Positions 6,197-11,551 of a DNA stretch of 11,551 bases are shown one piece after another. A model generated the notes under the pieces. That model was given only the letters and a program-made list of their open reading frames with translations, was not told the DNA's origin and ran no database searches. The stretch's first letter is position 1, and every line of letters begins with the position of its first letter. The stretch covers positions 1 through 11,551 of the forward strand of contig JBEKLA010000124.1 in the NCBI GenBank assembly GCA_050010455.1, given 5' to 3'. The translations under genes and the position numbers were made by a program. This DNA comes from DATJOQ01 sp050010455. Its GTDB lineage: Bacteria; Desulfobacterota; Binatia; Binatales; Binataceae.

Positions 6197-6772
6197 TTAA
6201 GCCGTCAGCACACCTTTGAGTAGTTCGCGCAAGCGACTACGGGCATAAAAAAGACGGCTCATCACCGTTCCGCGCGGGCATTGCAGAACTTCGGCGATCT
6301 CGTCGTAGGATAAGCCTTCCACTTCGCGTAAAAGTATCACTGACCGTTGTTCAGCCGTCAACTCGTCGAGGGCTTGACGAATTTTTTCTGCGGTTTCACT
6401 TTTAGCTACCTCGCGAAACGAATCACCGACCTCGCTCGGGATTCGGCCAAGTTCGGTCTCGGCCTCCTCCCCGCGCAACGTAACGTGGCGACCTTCGCGC
6501 CGGCGCCAATCGATCGCCAGGTTGACGGCGATGCGATAAAGCCAGGTCGAAAAGCTCGATCGCTCCTCGAACTTGCCGAGGTTCTGATAAGCCCGGACAA
6601 AGGTTTCCTGAGCAAGTTCAACCGCGTCATCTGAATTATGGACCACCGCTAACACGACGCCTACTACTCGCCGCTGATAGCGCTCTACCAAGACGCCGAA
6701 AGCCTGCCGGTCTCCCTTCCTAGCCCGCTCAACCAATCCGAGCTCATCATCATCTGGCCGAGCGCTCTTCAA
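6197..6772 (-). CDS. ECF (RpoE-like) RNA polymerase sigma factor
   Basis: This 191-aa group 4 sigma factor directs RNA polymerase to a small stress regulon. Region 2 spans about 25-95 and includes the core-binding and -10-recognition segments (DDAVELAQETFVRAYQNL and FSTWLYRIAVNLAIDWRRR). A variable linker follows. Region 4 spans about 133-187, with the -35-binding HTH in LSYDEIAEVLQCPRGTVMSRL. There is no region 1.1 or 3, as expected for ECF factors. The frame is closed by an in-frame stop not far upstream, and the first start codon is TTG at 6772. A second TTG at 6736 (just before VERARKGDRQAF) also fits the family, and neither has a clear ribosome site. The cognate anti-sigma gene follows after 4 bp. 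A sigma-E-like promoter just upstream suggests autoregulation. Confidence 0.93.
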   Translation of the reverse strand: MKSARPDDDELGLVERARKGDRQAFGVLVERYQRRVVGVVLAVVHNSDDAVELAQETFVRAYQNLGKFEERSSFSTWLYRIAVNLAIDWRRREGRHVTLRGEEAETELGRIPSEVGDSFREVAKSETAEKIRQALDELTAEQRSVILLREVEGLSYDEIAEVLQCPRGTVMSRLFYARSRLRELLKGVLTA

Positions 6773-6777
6773 TCTAG

Positions 6778-6805
6778 GTAGACGTTATGTGTTACGGTGA
6801 AATTC
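6778..6805 (-). promoter_or_regulatory. Candidate ECF-type promoter of the sigma operon
   Basis: On the minus strand GAATTT (6805-6800) is followed after 17 bp by TCTAC (6782-6778). This resembles the E. coli sigma-E promoter (GAACTT, 16-17 bp, TCTGA). The implied transcription start falls almost on the TTG at 6772, so either the message is nearly leaderless or translation begins at the second TTG at 6736. The match is imperfect. Confidence 0.25.
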
Positions 6806-6976
6806 AAGCGAATTTTACATTGAGACAACGGAATTGATGATCCGCCTGCCTCTTTTGGATGCAAAACCAACCCCGGTTCGCCAAAATTTTCATCTCAAGC
6901 TGCACGAGACTCAAAATTATAAGCATCTACGGGCCGAAAGTCTCTCACGACGACCCACCGGATGCGTCCGTAAAAC

Positions 6977-9568
6977 CTAAAATCGCAGATTCATTTCAGC
7001 CCAATTCGGTCCAGCTTTCACCTCGACCACCAGAGGCACCAGCATCGGCGCGACCGCCTCCATCTCGCTCTTGACCAACCCGGAAAATGTTTTCGCCTCG
7101 TGCTCGCCTACCTCAAACAACAATTCGTCATGAACCTGCAACAGCATCTGGGGCTTCGACGCTTCGTGGCCTATCAGCCGATGAAGCCGGACCATCGCTA
7201 TTTTGATTAAATCCGCAGCCGTACCTTGAAGAGGCGTGTTGACCGCGATCCTTTCGGCCTGCGAGCGCGCACCACCTTCGGCCGCATTGAGTTCCGGCAG
7301 ATAACGCCGGCGCCCAAACATCGTTGTGACGTAACCCTGCTCGCGAGCCTGATTCAAGGTTTGATCCAGATACTTGCTGACTCCCGGCAATCGTTCGAAG
7401 TAACGCCGGATGTAATCCGAAGCCTCCCTCAGGCTGATGCCCAGTTCGCCGGCAAGGCGTTGCGGCCCCATGCCATAGATGATGCCGAAGTTTATCACCT
7501 TCGCCAGCCGGCGCGCCTCGGCGTCGACCGCGTCGGCTTTGATGCCGAGGACTTCGGTCGCGGTGCGGGTGTGGATATCCTCGCCGCGGCTAAAGGCGTC
7601 GATGAGCGTGGGATCGCCGGAAAGATGGGCCAACACACGCAGCTCTATCTGCGAATAATCGGCCGACAGCAGCAGCCATCCGGGCTTGGCAACGAACGCG
7701 CGCCGGATGCGCCGGCCTTCCTCGCTGCGAGTCGGGATGTTTTGGAGATTGGGATCGGTCGAGCTCAGGCGTCCCGTCGCGGTAAGCGCTTGATGAAAGC
7801 TGGTGTGAATCCGTCCTGTGGCAGGATTGATCAGGGCCGGCAGCGCGTCAGCATAAGTTGACTTGAGCTTGGCCAGGCCTCGATATTCGAGCAGCTTGCG
7901 CGGCATCGGATGCGATGCGGCGAGCTTGGTCAGCACGTCGGCGTCAGTTGAAAAGCCGCTCTTGGTTTTCTTCAGTCCCTTGGTGGGCAGCTTCAAATCG
8001 GTAAACAAGACCTCGCGAAGCTGGATCGGCGAGTTGAGATTGAACTCCTTGCCCGCCAGTTCGAAGCACTCGTGCTCGAGTCGGCTCAATTGCTCGCTGA
8101 ACTCGATCGACATCGATTTCAGCGCTTCGCCATCGATACCGATGCCCGCCGCCTCCATCTCCGCAAGCACCGCAGCTATTGGCAATTCGATGTCGCGGAA
8201 CAATGGACCGAGCTCGTGCTCTTCCAGCCGCGGTTGCAAGACCTCGCGCAGAGTCTCGACCAACTGCGGCTCGGAACCACCGGCGGCGCGTCCTCCGAGC
8301 GGCGCAAGATGCTCATGATAGAGGTCGTCGAGCGACGGTTCCGCGCGGCCCGGATTCACCAGGAAGCCGGCCAGCATGGTATCGAAATCGACTCCGCCCA
8401 GCGTGACGCCGAAGCGTCGCAGACGGTTCAGATGACTCTTCAGATCGTGACAGGCCTTGGGCGGCGACGGCGCCGCGAGCAATTCCGCCGTCGCGCTAAT
8501 CAGCGCCGATTCGATCGCGAAGGTGCGCGCGTCGTTCTCACCCTTGAGCTTGAGCGCTCCGGCTCCGTCTGAATCACCCCCCAGATTGAACGCGATTCGC
8601 GGCGCGCCGCGGATCGTTTCGATCACGGCCGCGATGTCGTCGCTGTTGACCGCGATTTCGGTGCCCTCAGCCTGCGGCAGCTTCACTTCGGATGGAGCGA
8701 GTTCGCGGATTAGCGACGTGAATTCGAGCTCGCGCATCAGCTCGGCGGCGGCCTTTTCGTCGATCCCGCGATAAGCAAGCTCGGCAGGCGAGACTTCGAG
8801 CGGCACTTCGGTCGCGAGCTTGACCAGCCGCCGCGCCAGCATCGCGTCCTCGCGATGTGCGGCGATCAGAGCGCCCAGTTTTTTCGCGCCGCGGATATCG
8901 CTCTGTTCCAGCCGGTCGGGATTCGCAAGCAGTTCGTCGAGGCTGCCGAATTTCGCGATCAGCGCCGAAGCGGTTTTCTCGCCCACTCCGGGCACGCCTT
9001 TGACGTTGTCGATCGCGTCCCCCATCAGCGCCATCACGTCCACTAGCGCGCGCGGCTCAACGCCGAACCGCTCGCGCACCTCGCGCACGCCGGTACGCTT
9101 GTCGCGCATCGTATCCCACAGCGTAATGGCGGGACTGACCAGTTGCATGAAGTCTTTGTCGGCGGTGACGATCACCACGCTGAATTTCTCGCGCGCGGCG
9201 CGCAGCGCCAGAGTCGCGATCACGTCGTCGGCCTCGTAGCCGTCGATGGTCAGGCTCTTGATGCGGAAGGCCTCGACCATGCGATGGATGAAAGGGATCT
9301 GCACGATCAGATCGTTCGGCGTCGCCGCGCGAGTAGCCTTGTAGGATTCGAAAAGTTCGTCGCGGAAGCCTTTCTTCGGCGAATCGAACACCACCGCAAC
9401 GTGGCTCGGGCGCGCGTCTTTCAGCAGCTTCACCAGCATCCGGATGAAACCGTAAACGGCATTGGTCGGCGTGCCGCGCGATGTGGTCAGCCGCGGCAGC
9501 GCGTAGAAGGCCCGGTAGATGTATCCGGAGCCGTCGACCAGGTAGAGGGTGGAGCGTTGGTCTGGCAT
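6977..9568 (-). CDS. polA: DNA polymerase I, proofreading domain degenerate
   Basis: This 863-aa enzyme fills gaps and removes RNA primers during replication and repair. The N-terminal 5' nuclease (about 1-290) is intact: YEADDVIATL, VTADKDFMQL and the helix-hairpin motif GVPGVGEKTA. The polymerase domain (about 460-863) has motif A (DYSQIELRVLAHLSGD, 637-652), motif B (RRLAKVINFGIIYG, 686-699, with Phe694 where E. coli has Phe762) and motif C (QVHDELLFEV, 811-820). The middle 3'-5' exonuclease domain (about 305-460) keeps its shape (FDTMLAGFLVN) but lacks all catalytic acids. DTE is NLG, the NLKYD motif is DLKSH, and no YxxxD motif is seen. The enzyme should polymerise and nick-translate without proofreading, like Taq polymerase. 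The ATG has no strong ribosome site. The sigma gene follows after 204 bp and probably has its own promoter. Confidence 0.97.
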   Translation of the reverse strand: MPDQRSTLYLVDGSGYIYRAFYALPRLTTSRGTPTNAVYGFIRMLVKLLKDARPSHVAVVFDSPKKGFRDELFESYKATRAATPNDLIVQIPFIHRMVEAFRIKSLTIDGYEADDVIATLALRAAREKFSVVIVTADKDFMQLVSPAITLWDTMRDKRTGVREVRERFGVEPRALVDVMALMGDAIDNVKGVPGVGEKTASALIAKFGSLDELLANPDRLEQSDIRGAKKLGALIAAHREDAMLARRLVKLATEVPLEVSPAELAYRGIDEKAAAELMRELEFTSLIRELAPSEVKLPQAEGTEIAVNSDDIAAVIETIRGAPRIAFNLGGDSDGAGALKLKGENDARTFAIESALISATAELLAAPSPPKACHDLKSHLNRLRRFGVTLGGVDFDTMLAGFLVNPGRAEPSLDDLYHEHLAPLGGRAAGGSEPQLVETLREVLQPRLEEHELGPLFRDIELPIAAVLAEMEAAGIGIDGEALKSMSIEFSEQLSRLEHECFELAGKEFNLNSPIQLREVLFTDLKLPTKGLKKTKSGFSTDADVLTKLAASHPMPRKLLEYRGLAKLKSTYADALPALINPATGRIHTSFHQALTATGRLSSTDPNLQNIPTRSEEGRRIRRAFVAKPGWLLLSADYSQIELRVLAHLSGDPTLIDAFSRGEDIHTRTATEVLGIKADAVDAEARRLAKVINFGIIYGMGPQRLAGELGISLREASDYIRRYFERLPGVSKYLDQTLNQAREQGYVTTMFGRRRYLPELNAAEGGARSQAERIAVNTPLQGTAADLIKIAMVRLHRLIGHEASKPQMLLQVHDELLFEVGEHEAKTFSGLVKSEMEAVAPMLVPLVVEVKAGPNWAEMNLRF

Positions 9569-9777
9569 GATACGAAAATAGCAGGGTAGTAGGAGCTATT
9601 CTGCAAGGATAGGCGTCCGATTCGACATCATGATTTAATGCTTGCTTATATTGACTCTACCACACAACGTGATTAACTAGTTCCCTTGTTTGCGTTTGCT
9701 TTGAATTTCGGCCGCGTCGCCAGCGTCATAGAAGACATTCAGGCGTTGGCCGCAAGATATCGGCCGAGCGCGAGCCA
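9569..9777. promoter_or_regulatory. Divergent promoter region between polA and the ABC operon
   Basis: This 209-bp gap must carry promoters for both flanking operons. An AT-rich patch runs from about 9630 to 9685. On + it contains TATATT (9648-9653) and an overlapping TTGACT, but neither pairs with a convincing partner hexamer at normal spacing. No clear operator is seen. I therefore mark the region, not exact boxes. Confidence 0.35.
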
Positions 9778-10560
9778 ATGATTGAAGTAAAAAACCTGAC
9801 CAAAATTTATGGCAACCTGATCGCCGTAAACGACGTCTCCTTCAAGGCTGAGCGGGGGCAGATCCTCGGTTTCCTCGGGCCCAACGGCGCGGGCAAGACC
9901 ACCACGATGCGCGTCATCACCGGGTTCATGCCGGCGACGTCGGGCACCGTGGTTATCGACGGACTCGATATCTTCAGCCAATCGCTCGAAGCGCGCCGGC
10001 GCATCGGTTACCTGCCGGAGAACCCGCCGCTGTACGGCGATATGCGCGTGCGAAGCTACCTGCGCTTCGTCGCCAAGCTCAAGGGCGTATCGCGCAGCGC
10101 GCTGGATGAATCGATCGAACACGTGGCCAAGGTGTGCGGGCTCGAAGAGGTAATCTCGCGAATCTGCGGCCAGTTGTCGAAGGGCTATCGCCAGCGCGTC
10201 GGATTGGCGGCGGCGCTGGTTCACGATCCTCCCGTGATGGTGCTGGACGAACCAACGATCGGACTCGATCCGCGGCAGATTCGCGAAATCCGCAGCCTGG
10301 TCCGCGGGCTGGCCGCCGAGCGCACGATCGTGCTTTCGACCCACATCCTGCCCGAGGTCTCGCAGATTTGCGACAAGGTCGTGATTATCAACGGGGGCCG
10401 CGTGGTGTTGGAAGAGCTGCTGAACAATCTGCCCAAGGGCGCGTCGCTCGAAGACGTTTTCCTGAACGCGATCGCCAAAGAGCATCACCCTGACGCAACC
10501 AGCGAGGAGTTGGAGCTGGAAGAGGTGGGCGCCGGGCGGACTTCGTTGGGACCTCAATAG
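9778..10560 (+). CDS. Gld-type ABC transporter ATP-binding protein
   Basis: This 260-aa ATPase powers the permease encoded next to it. Walker A is GPNGAGKTT (34-42), the signature is LSKGYRQRVGLA (133-144), Walker B is VMVLDEP (153-159) and the switch histidine is H189 in STHILPE. The Q-loop position reads YLPEN, with Glu instead of Gln, as is common in the NatA/DrrA/GldA-like branch of ABC-2 exporters. A roughly 40-residue C-terminal extension (SLEDVFLNAIAKEHH, then an acidic stretch) is typical of that branch. Its stop codon directly abuts the permease start, so the two are co-translated. With the GldG-like gene that follows, the closest known arrangement is gldA-gldF-gldG. The substrate is unknown, and gliding is not implied by these genes alone. 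Confidence 0.93.
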   Translation: MIEVKNLTKIYGNLIAVNDVSFKAERGQILGFLGPNGAGKTTTMRVITGFMPATSGTVVIDGLDIFSQSLEARRRIGYLPENPPLYGDMRVRSYLRFVAKLKGVSRSALDESIEHVAKVCGLEEVISRICGQLSKGYRQRVGLAAALVHDPPVMVLDEPTIGLDPRQIREIRSLVRGLAAERTIVLSTHILPEVSQICDKVVIINGGRVVLEELLNNLPKGASLEDVFLNAIAKEHHPDATSEELELEEVGAGRTSLGPQ

Positions 10561-11331
10561 ATGAAAAACGCGCTAACGATCGCCGGCAAGGAGTTGCAGA
10601 GCTACTTCGTCCAGCCGGTAGCATACGTCGTGATGACGGTATTCCTGCTACTCGGCGGCTTCTTTTTCTTCAGCCTGGTGGGTCGGTTCCAGACCATGCT
10701 GCAGGTTTACACGGCGATGCAGAATCCGGCCGCCGACAAGATGAACCTGAACCAGTGGATCATGGAACCGCTGCTGCACAATTTCGCGATCGTGCTGGTA
10801 ATCCTGATCCCGGCGGTGACGATGCGGACCTTCGCCGAGGAGAAGCGAACCGGCACCTACGAGTTGCTGCTCACTTCGCCGGTGCGCACCGGGGAGATCG
10901 TGGTGGGCAAGTTTATCGGCTCGTCGGTATTCGTGCTGATAATGATCGCGCTGGCGGGTATCTTTCCGATGATTCTGGCGTACCTGGGGAATCCCGAGAA
11001 CGGAGTGATGTTCGCCGGTTATGTGGGGTTGGCATGTCTTTCGGTCTGTTTCGTCGCGGTCGGACTGTTCACGAGTTCGCTGACCAATAACCAGATCATC
11101 GCGGCGATTAGCTGCTTCGGTGCGCTGCTGATGCTGTACGTGATCTCGTGGCCGGCTGAGGCGGGAGGTTCGTCGTTCGGCAGCCTGCTGCGCTACCTAT
11201 CGCTGCCGGAGCACTTCTCCGTGATGACTCGCGGCGTAATCGATACTCAAGACCTTGTATATTTCGGGAGCCTGATTCTGGTGGCTCTGTTCTTGACGCA
11301 GCGGTCGGTCGAATCGGCACGCTGGCGCTAG
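10561..11331 (+). CDS. ABC-2 type permease (GldF-like)
   Basis: This 256-aa inner-membrane protein is the channel subunit for the preceding ATPase. Six transmembrane segments are visible at about 20-40, 73-88, 118-141, 149-171, 178-197 and 231-247. Between the second and third lies the ABC-2 hallmark RTFAEEKRTGTYELLLTSP, which in this family forms the coupling region that meets the ATPase. The first extracytoplasmic loop (about 41-72) is the largest hydrophilic loop. The start ATG immediately follows the TAG of the ATPase gene with no spacer, so expression depends on translational coupling. A GldG-like gene follows after 12 bp. The length and topology are normal for GldF-like permeases. Substrate is unknown. 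Confidence 0.92.
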   Translation: MKNALTIAGKELQSYFVQPVAYVVMTVFLLLGGFFFFSLVGRFQTMLQVYTAMQNPAADKMNLNQWIMEPLLHNFAIVLVILIPAVTMRTFAEEKRTGTYELLLTSPVRTGEIVVGKFIGSSVFVLIMIALAGIFPMILAYLGNPENGVMFAGYVGLACLSVCFVAVGLFTSSLTNNQIIAAISCFGALLMLYVISWPAEAGGSSFGSLLRYLSLPEHFSVMTRGVIDTQDLVYFGSLILVALFLTQRSVESARWR

Positions 11332-11343
11332 GGGTTGCGGACG

Positions 11344-11551
11344 ATGCGGAGGAGTTCAGCGCTCACCGGAATAATCGGGCTGGTCCTGATATCGTTCGGC
11401 CTGGTCGACTATTTTATCGCTTCGGGCTTCTGGCCGTTTGTCTTCGGCAATGTCGTCCTCGGAGCTTTCGCGCTAATCCTGTGGGCGGTTTCCAGCCGCG
11501 AGGCGATGGGCGCGATGGTCGGCTCGCGCACCACGCGTTACGGAGCCAACG
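11344..11551 (+). CDS. GldG-like ABC transporter auxiliary protein, N-terminal fragment
   Basis: The first 69 codons of a gene that continues past the window edge are present. Two transmembrane helices are visible (TGIIGLVLISFGLVDYFI and WPFVFGNVVLGAFALILWAV). A short cytoplasmic-side stretch follows, ending in RTTRYGAN. A two-helix N-terminus followed by R-x-x-RYGAN is how GldG-like / ABC auxiliary proteins begin in other bacteria, before a large extracytoplasmic domain. The position as third gene after a GldA-like ATPase and a GldF-like permease supports this. The ATG at 11344 lies 12 bp after the permease stop; an in-frame TTG at 11335 is an alternative. Everything beyond residue 69 is outside the window. 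Confidence 0.75.
   Translation, partial: MRRSSALTGIIGLVLISFGLVDYFIASGFWPFVFGNVVLGAFALILWAVSSREAMGAMVGSRTTRYGAN

Noticed and set aside
6906..6944. Inverted repeat GAGACT/AGTCTC between polA and the sigma gene, considered as the polA terminator
   Set aside because: The arms are only 6 bp, the loop is 27 bases and there is no T-run in the direction of polA transcription. The short CGGA/TCCG stem at 6959-6970 is equally unconvincing.
9748..9765. GGCCG/CGGCC hairpin just before the ABC ATPase start
   Set aside because: Five-base GC arms are common at this base composition, and no regulatory pattern supports it.
9739..10557. 272-aa open frame on the minus strand across the ABC ATPase
   Set aside because: It is an antisense shadow of a gene with complete Walker and signature motifs. 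Its translation is Arg/Gln/His-rich, resembles no protein family, and has no ribosome site.

Overview
This window is a high-GC bacterial chromosome segment made mostly of ordinary housekeeping and accessory genes. I see no phage, IS element, CRISPR array, tRNA or rRNA. The gene mix fits a deltaproteobacterium-like lineage: a proofreading-dead DNA polymerase I, an ECF sigma / zinc anti-sigma / exported-protein operon, a Gld-type ABC cluster, an HSD10-like acyl-CoA dehydrogenase, and several stand-alone redox enzymes and hydrolases. Desulfobacterota or Binatota-like is my best guess. That placement is inference and is not proven by any single marker.

Layout. Positions 2-142 hold the C-terminal tail of a 2-oxoacid dehydrogenase E2 subunit. 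Next come a zinc-ribbon/TM2 membrane protein (200-553), a hicB-hicA toxin-antitoxin pair (606-1006) and a zinc alcohol dehydrogenase (1036-2037), all on +. A small ABM-like protein lies on - (2085-2372). It is divergent from an alpha/beta hydrolase on + (2632-3537), and the 259-bp gap between them carries a 17-bp palindrome. A long GC-rich hairpin (3558-3606) follows the hydrolase. Then come a stand-alone degenerate receiver-domain protein (3706-4059) and an HSD10-like short-chain dehydrogenase (4202-4969), both on +.

From 4987 to 9568 everything is on the - strand. Read in the direction of transcription it is polA (9568-6977), an ECF sigma factor (6772-6197), a membrane zinc anti-sigma factor (6192-5563) and an exported protein of unknown function (5532-4987). 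The last three have gaps of 4 and 30 bp and look like one envelope-stress regulatory operon. Divergently from polA, on +, lies a Gld-type ABC cluster: ATPase (9778-10560), permease (10561-11331) and the start of a GldG-like auxiliary protein (11344 to the window edge).

How the genes work together. Three functional units are clear: the hicBA pair, the sigma/anti-sigma/exported-protein operon, and the ABC exporter-like operon. The alcohol dehydrogenase, the hydrolase and the HSD10-like enzyme are independent catabolic-type enzymes with no obvious shared pathway. The most notable departures from textbook families are the loss of every visible 3'-5' exonuclease catalytic residue in PolA, the missing triad histidine in the alpha/beta hydrolase, and the missing acidic pair in the receiver domain.
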